Positions 7,216 to 12,897 of a stretch of DNA of 12,897 nucleotides are shown piece by piece. Each line of letters begins with the position of its first letter. Position 1 is the stretch's first letter. The notes below the pieces were generated by a model. The model had not been told where the DNA came from and searched no databases. It saw nothing but the letters and a program-made list of their open reading frames with translations. Made by a program: the position numbers and the translations under genes. The stretch lies in contig DUGC01000073.1 of assembly GCA_013331625.1 (NCBI GenBank), positions 1 to 12,897 on the forward strand, read 5' to 3'. The DNA is from Candidatus Iainarchaeum sp. (GTDB lineage Archaea > Iainarchaeota > Iainarchaeia > Iainarchaeales > Iainarchaeaceae).

Positions 7216-7533
7216 GTGAGTTTTTACGAATTTTCCGCAAGCCATTGCAAAAGAATTCGGCGGCATAGATTGTTGAAGATGCGGTTTTCCTTCATAACGG
7301 GTTTCAGGGCATCCATTTTTGACGGCAACAGCCGCACTTCGCGCGCGATTTTTACGAAGATCCTTGTGGAACGCGGCTTTCCATTAATTAAAATCCCTGT
7401 TGGCTTCTCAGGCCAGTATATGGGCCTCACAAAGCTCAGCCAGAGGCGCAATGACAAAAAGTTTGCGCTGCTGATAAAAGCGATTGTGCTGGAGAATCTT
7501 AAGATGGCGAGCAGGAAACTAGCATATGAGTAA
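7216..7533 (+). pseudogene. Decayed C-terminal fragment of a Fic protein
   Basis: The second half encodes DGNSRTSRAIFTKILVERG and onwards to the stop, almost identical to the end of the intact Fic protein encoded at 8843-10066. Upstream, VEDAVFLHNGFQGIH is readable in another frame (about 7273-7316) and aligns with VETVAFLHNEFQRIH of the intact copy. The ATCCAT|TTTTGAC junction lacks 5 nt compared with the intact gene, which destroys the HPF part of the Fic motif and shifts the frame. SFYE at the very start matches SFYE of the intact copy, so the remnant covers about the last third of the gene with more than one frame break. Everything upstream, including the winged helix and inhibitory motif, is missing. 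It cannot encode an active AMP-transferase. Confidence 0.85.
7330..7394. repeat. 65-nt tract identical to 9863-9927
   Basis: This part of the Fic remnant, from the GN(S)R region onward, matches the intact fic gene without a single difference, while the sequence on both sides has substitutions and gaps. Confidence 0.95.
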
Positions 7534-7631
7534 AGCAAGAGGAATTCGGGAAAAAACACACTGAGGCTTTCATGCACTTCCTAGAAGAATACGAAAAGTG
7601 GCAAGAGCTAAAGAAAAAATGCCAATCCTAG
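7530..7631 (+). pseudogene. Short coding-like remnant after the Fic fragment
   Basis: A frame ending in TAG at 7629-7631 reads EEFGKKHTEAFMHFLEEY and continues EKWQELKKKCQS, a strongly charged helix-like sequence with no usable start. It sits where the intact fic locus has its small partner gene, and both contain a GAATTC-plus-GGGAAA segment soon after the fic stop. The rest does not align convincingly. It may be the degraded tail of a former partner or of an unrelated gene. Confidence 0.25.
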
Positions 7632-7735
7632 GACTCACCATTACTTGAGGAAATATATCAAACTACTTGAACCTTTTTTGGCAAAAACGGGTGTGATTTG
7701 CGTACCTGTTATTTTTCGGTTGCTTTTCCATTGGA

Positions 7736-8569
7736 TTAGTACCGTAGTTCTTTGAGAGTTACTTTTTGTCTGGGCGTTCCGAACTTTTTTGAATAGTCGC
7801 TGTCATTGCTGACTTTTAATGGTATTGTGTCCCAGTGCGAAAATGATTGAAAATCGTTTCTAGCATTATACGCTTTGCGTATTTCGAGTTTTCCTATTGT
7901 TTCGAATTTGGTTTTTGCTTTTTTGTAAAATTGGGCATAACACCAGCTCACTTGCTCTATGTCTTTATAATTGCCAGGAAGTATTTGCACTCTTCGTACA
8001 AGAACATCGGCTGTTTCAAAGTCTTTTATTATCGGCTTTTGGGGCTGGTTTATTGTTGTTGTAGCCAAGAGGTTAAGGCCGTGCTCAGAGTTATTTTCTG
8101 CTTCAAGTACGAGGGCGCCGCCATGATTTCCGTTTTCGAGCCTAAATGTCAGGCAGTCGCCTTTGGCAAAGATAGCGTTGCGTAGGACTTTCTTTTTCCT
8201 CTTTTTAGGGTTTTTGTTTTTCGCTGAGATTTTTTTCAAGAATTTTTCCAACACGGCCTTTCTCTTCCTCAAATCTGAATCGGATGCGCCAAGCTCTTTC
8301 CAAATCCCCATGTCAGCGCCGCTTTCAATAACGTCCTTAACTTTGCTCAATACCTTTTTGTCTAAAGCTCCGCAGTCATACTGGGCTTTTGCCAGCGCAA
8401 ACCAAAAATTATTGCTTTCCTCACGATCAGAAATCAAGTCTTGATTTTCGTGAATGATTCTTTCTGTAATCTGCCCTGGTTCAATGCCCTCATTGTAGAA
8501 ATCAAAAAACCCTGCATATACCTCAGCAAAAGTGTCATTTGAAGAAATCGCAGTCCCCCAAGAGCCCAT
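7736..8569 (-). CDS. Hypothetical protein with MGSWGT N-terminus
   Basis: A 277-aa protein starting MGSWGTAISSND, with a helical N-terminal half (FWFALAKAQYDCGALDKKV at about 56-74). A Lys-rich linker (KNKNPKKRKKK) lies near residue 120. A C-terminal beta-rich half contains FAKGDCLTFRLENGNHGGAL and then LLATTTINQP. The N-terminus resembles the MG(A/S)WGT opening of DUF4259-type proteins. I believe similar full-length proteins occur sporadically in bacteria, but no function is known to me. The ATG is preceded by AAAAGGGAACAAT, a weak ribosome-binding site, and by an AT-rich region. The coding DNA is more AT-rich than the osmolyte genes, and the gene sits between a broken and an intact fic copy, all suggesting acquired DNA. 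It is transcribed away from the intact fic. Confidence 0.8.
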   Translation of the reverse strand: MGSWGTAISSNDTFAEVYAGFFDFYNEGIEPGQITERIIHENQDLISDREESNNFWFALAKAQYDCGALDKKVLSKVKDVIESGADMGIWKELGASDSDLRKRKAVLEKFLKKISAKNKNPKKRKKKVLRNAIFAKGDCLTFRLENGNHGGALVLEAENNSEHGLNLLATTTINQPQKPIIKDFETADVLVRRVQILPGNYKDIEQVSWCYAQFYKKAKTKFETIGKLEIRKAYNARNDFQSFSHWDTIPLKVSNDSDYSKKFGTPRQKVTLKELRY

Positions 8570-8686
8570 ATTGTTCCCTTTTACTATTGATGTACAAATT
8601 AGCTATTAATTCTTATCGTACAAGAGAACCCTCCCAAAATAAAAAACAGGAATTTGAAAAATTGCCCCGCTAAAAGAGGAGAAAAT

Positions 8687-8700
8687 GGGCAAAAGCCCAA
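8687..8700. other. Small hairpin between divergent genes
   Basis: TGGGC-AAAA-GCCCA forms a perfect 5-bp stem with a 4-nt loop. It lies between the divergent MGSWGT-protein gene and fic; its role is unknown. Confidence 0.4.
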
Positions 8701-8728
8701 TGATTAATGGTACTTGATTAAGAGTAAA

Positions 8729-8740
8729 GATTAGCAGCGT
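8729..8740. repeat. 12-nt copy of the 5S rRNA 3' end
   Basis: GATTAGCAGCGT here equals 10360-10371, the 3'-terminal part of the 5S gene (all but its last base), in the same orientation. It could be an attachment-site-like duplication or chance. Confidence 0.4.
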
Positions 8741-8747
8741 TATTCCT

Positions 8748-8806
8748 CATTTTTAGGGTTATAAAGGACTAAAAATGTATTATTGATTTATTTTTGCTCC
8801 TTTATA
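8748..8806. promoter_or_regulatory. Overlapping dyads upstream of fic, operator candidate
   Basis: Two overlapping inverted repeats share one arm. CATTTTTAG (8748-8756) pairs perfectly with CTAAAAATG (8769-8777). TATAAAGGA (8760-8768) pairs perfectly with TCCTTTATA (8798-8806), with a nested AAAAAT (8771-8776) and ATTTTT (8790-8795) at symmetric spacing. The block ends 7 nt before the fic box A. It lies upstream of the inferred transcription start, so it would act as DNA. A natural reading is a binding site for a dimeric regulator, possibly the winged helix of Fic itself. Confidence 0.55.
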
Positions 8807-8812
8807 GTAATG

Positions 8813-8822
8813 TTTTTAATAT
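8813..8822 (+). promoter_or_regulatory. Box-A (TATA) element of fic
   Basis: TTTTTAATAT is centred 25-26 nt before ATG 8843. This fits a transcript that begins at the start codon and supports 8843 rather than the upstream ATG at 8783, which would lie inside the dyads. Confidence 0.55.
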
Positions 8823-8842
8823 GGTGTGCCCACAGTGCAATA

Positions 8843-10066
8843 ATGGTTTCGCGCCTTGACTTGGTTTTGGTAATAGGTCTTTATCCTGGCCTTTCAGCCC
8901 TTGAAATAGCCCGCAAAGCAGGGAAAAAGAAGACTTCTTACGGCGCAGTGTACCAGCTTTTGCAAAAGCTCAAGGTTGAAGGATTGGTTAATGCCGGGGA
9001 TGAAAAGTATACTATTGCGCAAAACCAGAAAGCTGCTGCTTTATTCCGGGTAGTCTATTTTTGCTTTGGCAACAGCGTTGATTATAACAGGGTAATTTCA
9101 GTGAAAACCGCTGAATTTGTGAAACTTGGTTTTGAAAAAGGCCTGATTGAAGGGCTGCCGTTTGACGCCAAGACCGTGAGGGGTATAGTGTCTGTTTTAT
9201 CCAGGCACGGGTTTGCAGTTGTTGAATCAAGGAAGCCTTTTGTGTGCAGGATAGTTTACTCAAAATTTTTGCAGAAACTTGTTGGGTATTTTGAAGGGAA
9301 AGTAACTGTTGCCTGTCCACAGATTGCAGACTGCATTGATGAAGCATCACTAAATTCCCGGCTGGAAAAGGAATTCTCCGCGTACAGAAGAGCTGCCCGT
9401 GAACTGCCGTCTTTTGATGAGACGGGATTCATACACTCAAGCCTTGCGCTTGAAGGGAACACCCTTACACTCTCCGAAACCGAAAGGCTCATCCGAGATA
9501 ATATCTCTCCTGTATCGAAACCTTTTAAGGATTGCCAGGAAGTGCTTGACTACAAAAAGGCGCTTGACAAGTTCCTCCATGGAGCCCCAATCAATGAGGA
9601 GGCTCTGCTCGTGTTCCACAGAACTGCAATGAACTCACTTGCAAGCGGCGCAGGGCAGGTTCGTGGCCAGAATGTACGAATCAGGGGAAACCCGGATTTC
9701 AAGACGCCTGATTATCAGGAACTGCCGAGCCTTCTTGCCTCATTTTATGAGTCAGCCAATAAATTAAGCGGGGAAAAAAAGCTTTCTGCAGTGCAGCTTG
9801 TGGAAACTGTAGCCTTCCTTCACAACGAGTTCCAGAGAATCCATCCTTTTATTGACGGAAATAGCCGCACTTCGCGCGCGATTTTTACGAAGATCCTTGT
9901 GGAACGCGGCTTTCCATTAATTAAAATTCCTGTTGGATTCTCAGGCCAGTACATGGGCCTCACAAAATTAAGCCAGAGGCGTGACGACAAAAAGTTTGCG
10001 CTACTTATGAAACTCATTGTGCTTGAGAATCTCAAGATGGCGAGCAGGAAACTGGAGTTTGAATAA
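8843..10066 (+). CDS. fic: Fic-domain AMP-transferase with N-terminal winged helix
   Basis: Fic enzymes usually transfer AMP from ATP to Ser, Thr or Tyr hydroxyls of target proteins. Taking ATG 8843 gives 407 aa. Residues 1-60 look like a winged helix (LSALEIARKAG, then GAVYQLLQKLKVEGLV), and a second helix-rich segment follows near 100-150. SSLALEGN at 199-206 fits the inhibitory motif (S/T)xxxE(G/N), with E204 expected to block ATP until released, as in self-inhibited (class II) Fic proteins. The active site HPFIDGNSRTSR (334-345) matches HxFx(D/E)GNxRxxR, with catalytic His334. The 20 extra residues of the longer frame from 8783 are hydrophobic and have no family match. A small gene follows after 15 nt. 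A broken copy of its 3' end lies upstream at 7216-7533. The protein may repress its own promoter. Confidence 0.87.
   Translation: MVSRLDLVLVIGLYPGLSALEIARKAGKKKTSYGAVYQLLQKLKVEGLVNAGDEKYTIAQNQKAAALFRVVYFCFGNSVDYNRVISVKTAEFVKLGFEKGLIEGLPFDAKTVRGIVSVLSRHGFAVVESRKPFVCRIVYSKFLQKLVGYFEGKVTVACPQIADCIDEASLNSRLEKEFSAYRRAARELPSFDETGFIHSSLALEGNTLTLSETERLIRDNISPVSKPFKDCQEVLDYKKALDKFLHGAPINEEALLVFHRTAMNSLASGAGQVRGQNVRIRGNPDFKTPDYQELPSLLASFYESANKLSGEKKLSAVQLVETVAFLHNEFQRIHPFIDGNSRTSRAIFTKILVERGFPLIKIPVGFSGQYMGLTKLSQRRDDKKFALLMKLIVLENLKMASRKLEFE
9863..9927. repeat. 65-nt tract identical to 7330-7394
   Basis: This is the intact-gene partner of the identical tract in the Fic remnant, in the same orientation. 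Confidence 0.95.
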
Positions 10067-10072
10067 ACTAAA

Positions 10073-10078
10073 GGTGAT
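10073..10078 (+). promoter_or_regulatory. Shine-Dalgarno sequence that sets a TTG start
   Basis: GGTGAT is complementary to the end of archaeal 16S rRNA. It lies 3 nt before TTG 10082, the correct register for the GGTGAT half of the full sequence. The nearby ATG at 10095 is out of frame, so this site supports the TTG. Confidence 0.6.
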
Positions 10079-10081
10079 AAT

Positions 10082-10288
10082 TTGTCAGCTTACGATGAAT
10101 TCAAAGGGAAAGTCAGGCTGGTTGTAGATGGCGGGAAAAGGGTGCAAATTACGCGTAGCCATTCTATTGCTGAAATTGAAAATGGAATTCAGGGGCTGAA
10201 AATCGGCGACATTGTCGTTTTCAATTCATTCATGACAGTAAGGAAATTTGACGAGAAACAGAAAAACCTGAAAAATTTCGGATTCTGA
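10082..10288 (+). CDS. Small protein encoded after fic, possible partner
   Basis: A 68-aa protein starting at TTG and reading SAYDEFKGKVRLVV. It has a basic, beta-rich middle (GGKRVQITRSH) and a GLKIGDIVVFNSF segment that looks like a small beta-barrel edge. No family is recognised. The gene begins 15 nt after the fic stop and has its own strong Shine-Dalgarno sequence, so it is very likely in the fic transcript. Small genes next to fic often encode antitoxins, but this one lacks an (S/T)xxxE(G/N) motif of that type, and the Fic protein already carries one. A target, adaptor or nucleic-acid-binding role is equally open. Confidence 0.65.
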   Translation: MSAYDEFKGKVRLVVDGGKRVQITRSHSIAEIENGIQGLKIGDIVVFNSFMTVRKFDEKQKNLKNFGF

Positions 10289-10322
10289 AAAACACCCCCC
10301 CTTAAAACATGGGGAAAGTGGT

Positions 10323-10353
10323 AAAAGGATTGCGTTATTGCAATCCGATAAAA
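10323..10353 (-). terminator. Hairpin with T-runs after the 5S gene
   Basis: On the minus strand the 5S gene is followed by CTTCTTTTTATC, a perfect 7-bp stem GGATTGC-aataac-GCAATCC (10327-10346), and TTTTACC. The T-runs are the usual archaeal termination signal. The hairpin may also stop plus-strand transcription from the fic operon, as the two converge here. Confidence 0.5.
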
Positions 10354-10358
10354 AGAAG

Positions 10359-10478
10359 TGATTAGCAGCGTATAAGCCGCTCCGTTCGAAAGAACAGTGC
10401 AGACAACATCGCTGGCAGGCTTAACTTCTGGGTTCGGAATGAGACCAGGTGTGGCCCTGCCGCTATGACCGCTAATCA
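10359..10478 (-). rRNA. 5S ribosomal RNA
   Basis: The minus strand reads from TGATTAGCGGTCATAGC to CGCTGCTAATCA, about 120 nt, with the terminal 8 bases pairing perfectly (TGATTAGC with GCTAATCA). The conserved internal blocks are present: CCCGAACCCAGAAGTTAAGC-like sequence (here ATTCCGAACCCAGAAGTTAA) after CACACCTGG. The gene stands alone with its own promoter; no 16S or 23S is in the window. Termini are set by the helix I pairing and may be off by a base or two. Confidence 0.93.
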
Positions 10479-10500
10479 GACATATTAGCGCTGTGCAAGG

Positions 10501-10510
10501 CTTTTAAACC
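10501..10510 (-). promoter_or_regulatory. Box-A (TATA) element of the 5S gene
   Basis: The minus strand reads GGTTTAAAAG. The centre of TTTAAAAG is about 26 nt upstream of the predicted first base of 5S rRNA, and purine-rich GGAAGG precedes it as a possible BRE. The spacing matches archaeal promoters exactly. Confidence 0.65.
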
Positions 10511-10578
10511 TTCCCGTAATGTAGAAGTGAAGCCTGCCGGCATTGGAATTTTAAAAGAGGGGAATAATGAAAGGGGAT

Positions 10579-11166
10579 TTACTCCTCTTCCATTGCAACT
10601 GCCTTCTTCTTGCCGCCCTTTGTGTCAGGCGCATTGATCTCTCGTATCATCTTTGATGCCTTGCGCAGCCCCTTTTTCAAAAGCTCCTCGTTTTTTGCGC
10701 CTGCGCAGATAAGCTTGCCGTTCTTGAACAAAAGCAATGTGAGCTTGGGGTCGTGGATGCGAAGTATTGCTCCCGGAAACTGCTCAGGCTCATATTCAAC
10801 GTTATCTGATTCCATTGCGGTCTTGAATAAGTCAAGTGTCATCTTGAGGTTTGCTGTCGTCACAAGGTTTACAACCGTGTACTCGGCGTTCTTCTGGATC
10901 TTCACGCTCTTCTGTATCTCATGGATCATCTTTGAGGCCTTGAAGATTGCAAGAGGTATCTGGCTCTCGCTGCTTGCCCCTGAGCATATGATCTTGCCGT
11001 TCTTGAACAAAAGCATTGAAACCTTTGGCTCTTTTAGCTTGAGTATTGCCCCTGGAAACTGCTCGGGCTCGTATTCTACGCTCGGGATGCTGATCGCGAG
11101 GTTGTAGAGGTCTATAGTCGTATTGAGATTGGCTGATGCCACAATGTTTACTATCGTATACTGCAT
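10579..11166 (-). CDS. tbp: TATA-box-binding protein (TBP)
   Basis: TBP binds box A, bends promoter DNA and recruits TFB and RNA polymerase. The 195-aa protein is a tandem duplication of the TBP fold (residues 3-84 and 96-177). Each half has VN(I/L)V, VEYEPEQFPGAIL and LLFKNGK. The four Phe that wedge between TATA bases are present at 37, 54, 130 and 147, with the normal 17-residue spacing in each half. The tail KGGKKKAVAMEEE ends in an acidic run, as in many archaeal TBPs. Length is slightly above the usual 180 or so. ATG 11166 lies about 26 nt from a near-perfect box A, so the message is probably leaderless, and the GGGGGG just before the ATG is probably not a ribosome-binding site. The gene lies 73 nt after the second GT4-HAD gene but has its own promoter. 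Confidence 0.96.
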   Translation of the reverse strand: MQYTIVNIVASANLNTTIDLYNLAISIPSVEYEPEQFPGAILKLKEPKVSMLLFKNGKIICSGASSESQIPLAIFKASKMIHEIQKSVKIQKNAEYTVVNLVTTANLKMTLDLFKTAMESDNVEYEPEQFPGAILRIHDPKLTLLLFKNGKLICAGAKNEELLKKGLRKASKMIREINAPDTKGGKKKAVAMEEE

Positions 11167-11187
11167 TCCTAACCCCCCTATGCGTTA

Positions 11188-11195
11188 TATATAAA
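11188..11195 (-). promoter_or_regulatory. Box-A (TATA) element of tbp
   Basis: The minus strand reads TTTATATA, a match to the archaeal box-A consensus, centred about 26 nt before ATG 11166. AAAGGG directly upstream is a plausible BRE. Confidence 0.7.
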
Positions 11196-11197
11196 CC

Positions 11198-11230
11198 CTT
11201 TAAAAAGCTTTAAAAAGGTATTTAAATACC
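11198..11230. promoter_or_regulatory. Tandem TATA-like repeats and palindrome upstream of tbp
   Basis: CTTTAAAAAG occurs twice head to tail (11198-11207, 11208-11217) and is followed directly by the perfect palindrome GGTATTTAAATACC (11217-11230). All are TATA-like in sequence and lie just upstream of the tbp box A. They could be extra TBP sites for self-regulation, an operator for another factor, or T-rich termination sequence for the upstream gene. Confidence 0.5.
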
Positions 11231-11239
11231 CCAAAAGGA

Positions 11240-12897
11240 TCACGCCCGTTTCTGCTCCTCCTTTTTGCCCTTGCCGGTGCTGCTGCCCGCTTCGCTGTGC
11301 CTTATTTTTGCAATTATCTCGCGCATCCCCTTAAGGCCGCGGCTCTTCGTCACTTCATGGGCAAGGCGCTTTAGGCGCGGGTGGGCGTTTGCAAGGGCAA
11401 TCTTGTAGCCTGGGTTGAGGAACATCCCCACATCGTTCTCTCCATCGCCCACAACAACTGTGCGCTCCATGTCAATGTTGAGGTACTGCAATGCAAGCCG
11501 CAGGCCATACCCCTTGTCGACATTGTGCGGGACAATCATGAGCTTGTCCACGTTTTTGACGAGCATTACTTTTTGTATGAGGTTTCCAAGTGATTGCCTT
11601 ACAGCGTCCTCATGCTCGATCGGGACGCTTGCAATGACTTCGCCCACAATTGTGCCGGCAAGGCCCAGCCTGCTGATCCTGCTGCGCGCGCGTTGCATGT
11701 GCTTGGTGTCGATTGTAAATGTCCTTTTTGTCTTTGGGAAATACACCACCGCCCCGTTCTCGGCAACCACGCAGGTATAACCCTTGAAATGGTTACAGAG
11801 CTTTTCAACATATTTAAACGGCCTTCCGGTTGCAAGGAACAGGTCGATGCCAAGCGATTTCATCTCCTTTAGCAGCGTGAAATCTATGTCCTGCTTGTCA
11901 AAGTGGTGCTTTGCGGCGCGCTCTGTTACTGTGCGGTCAAAATCAGTTATGACCGCCCTGATTGCCCTTGCATCAAACCTCTCAACCCTGTACATTTCGT
12001 TCTTCTCGCGCATGAGCGCATTGTATAGCGACATGTGCCGCTCAAGCCCGAGCTCGCGGCTGAACTTTTGCGATGAATGCACTGCATTCTGGCCCATCCT
12101 CCGGGCAAGCTTTTCGTTTTTCAGCAGCATTATGAGCTTTTTTGCAGTTGCCTCATGGTCGCCAACATCCACCAAAAATCCGTTCATCTTGTCCCTGACC
12201 TGCAATGGTATCCCGCCGACCTTCGTGCCGACGACCGCTTTTCCGCAATACATCGCCTCCGTGATTGCAAGGCCAAAGCCCTCGTTTTTCGAGCAGAGCG
12301 CAAAGGCGTCGCTTGCATTGTAGACCTCAGGCATTGAATTGTAATCGACATTGCCGATGAAAAGGACCCTGCTGCGCAGCTTGAGGCTTTTTACAAGCGC
12401 ATCCATTTCCTCGCGCATTTTCTTTCTTGCATCCGATATCTTTGTGCTCATTGATTCGCCGCCCACAAACACCAGTGTTGAATCAGGGGCCTGCTCAAGC
12501 ACTTTTGGCATTGCGCGGATAAGCTGCTCGTGCCCTGATTTCTGGTCAACGCGCTGCACTGAAAGTATTATCTTCCCGCGCTGTGGCATTCCATACTTTT
12601 CCCTCACAGCAGCCCTGTTGGTGTCGGTTACGCGGAAAAGCGCCGTGTCCGTGATCGGGTAAATGAGCTCGGCCCTGCTGCGCTCAAGGCCCAGGCCCAC
12701 CGCGGCCTCTATGTATTCGGCCGATGAGAATATGACCTTGTCATATTGCTGCAGGTTCCTTATGAGGAACTGCGAGAGGTTCTGTGACATTTTGGGCGGA
12801 AAAGGGATATGCCATGTAAATACGAGAGGGGTTCCGCGCGGGACATATTTGTATGCAAAAAGGAGCTGGAAATCATGGATGTGCACGATATCTGCAG
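11240..12897 (-). CDS. GT4 glycosyltransferase fused to HAD phosphatase (copy 2, 5' end missing)
   Basis: The frame is open through the right edge, with 551 codons visible, equal to residue 123 onward of copy 1. About 120 N-terminal residues are outside. Counting from the GTG at 12886, the glycosyltransferase part shows VQRVDQKSG (110-118) and the E-x7-E motif in NEGFGLAITEAM (E202, E210). The HAD part shows DFDRT (D315, D317), LATGR (T353), VDKGYG (K458) and GDGEND (D481, D485). All catalytic motifs are intact, so both copies are probably active. The C-terminus ends in a Lys/Glu-rich tail (KGKKEEQKR) that differs from copy 1. Product unknown, as for copy 1. The GTG at 12886 is internal, not a true start. 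Confidence 0.85.
   Translation of the reverse strand, partial: ADIVHIHDFQLLFAYKYVPRGTPLVFTWHIPFPPKMSQNLSQFLIRNLQQYDKVIFSSAEYIEAAVGLGLERSRAELIYPITDTALFRVTDTNRAAVREKYGMPQRGKIILSVQRVDQKSGHEQLIRAMPKVLEQAPDSTLVFVGGESMSTKISDARKKMREEMDALVKSLKLRSRVLFIGNVDYNSMPEVYNASDAFALCSKNEGFGLAITEAMYCGKAVVGTKVGGIPLQVRDKMNGFLVDVGDHEATAKKLIMLLKNEKLARRMGQNAVHSSQKFSRELGLERHMSLYNALMREKNEMYRVERFDARAIRAVITDFDRTVTERAAKHHFDKQDIDFTLLKEMKSLGIDLFLATGRPFKYVEKLCNHFKGYTCVVAENGAVVYFPKTKRTFTIDTKHMQRARSRISRLGLAGTIVGEVIASVPIEHEDAVRQSLGNLIQKVMLVKNVDKLMIVPHNVDKGYGLRLALQYLNIDMERTVVVGDGENDVGMFLNPGYKIALANAHPRLKRLAHEVTKSRGLKGMREIIAKIRHSEAGSSTGKGKKEEQKRA
12831..12897. repeat. 67-nt tract identical to 5448-5514, at window edge
   Basis: This is the copy-2 partner of the identical tract in copy 1. 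It reaches the last base of the window, so its true length may be greater. Confidence 0.95.

Noticed and set aside
10289..10322. CCCC...GGGG pairing after the fic partner gene
   Set aside because: The stem is only 4 bp with a 9-nt loop. The neighbouring 7-bp hairpin is a better terminator candidate.
11784..12323. Plus-strand frame of 179 codons opposite GT4-HAD copy 2
   Set aside because: It is a shadow of a motif-complete gene. A similar shadow over copy 1 is explained by paralogy of the real strand.
1..12897. CRISPR arrays, tRNA genes, transposase or integrase genes
   Set aside because: No regularly spaced repeats, no T-loop pattern in a cloverleaf context, and no transposase or integrase motifs were seen on either strand.

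Overview
The window looks archaeal. It encodes a TATA-binding protein and carries a free-standing 5S rRNA gene. Box-A (TATA) elements sit about 26 nt upstream of several start codons. There is also a glucosylglycerate-type osmolyte gene pair of a kind found in some archaea. I cannot place the lineage; the stand-alone 5S gene and small intergenic gaps would fit many uncultured archaea. No tRNA, CRISPR array or complete insertion sequence was seen.

Layout, left to right. (1) 1-1094: the 5' part of an unrecognised minus-strand gene runs off the left edge, followed by a frameshifted SRAP (YedK/HMCES-type) pseudogene. (2) 1318-3086: a two-gene plus-strand operon with a 4-nt overlap, gpgS (glucosyl-3-phosphoglycerate synthase) and gpgP (its HAD phosphatase), together making glucosylglycerate. 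A small two-helix membrane protein converges on its end. (3) 3581-7008: a minus-strand operon of an MscS-type mechanosensitive channel, then (4-nt overlap) a GT4 glycosyltransferase fused to a HAD phosphatase, then perhaps a small Cys-rich protein. (4) 7216-10288: an accessory block with a decayed Fic fragment, a 277-aa MGSWGT-type protein of unknown function, an intact Fic protein with an N-terminal winged helix, and a small co-translated partner gene. Striking overlapping dyads lie upstream of the intact fic gene. (5) 10359-12897: 5S rRNA, tbp, and a second GT4-HAD fusion cut by the right edge, all on the minus strand.

Two themes connect the genes. The first is osmotic adaptation: glucosylglycerate synthesis, a pressure-relief channel translationally coupled to a glycosyltransferase/phosphatase fusion, and a second fusion paralogue. 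The product of the fusions is unknown; a phosphorylated glycoside intermediate that is then dephosphorylated is the natural guess from the domain pair. The second theme is recent intragenomic recombination. Each of the two paralogous pairs (GT4-HAD and fic) shares a perfectly identical tract of about 65 nt inside otherwise diverged sequence, and one of these tracts coincides with the right edge of the window.

The repeated TATA-to-start distance near 26 nt points to leaderless or near-leaderless transcripts, and I used it to choose starts for the SRAP remnant, gpgS and fic. The downstream fic partner instead has a good Shine-Dalgarno sequence, as expected for an internal operon gene. All functions are read from sequence motifs by eye.
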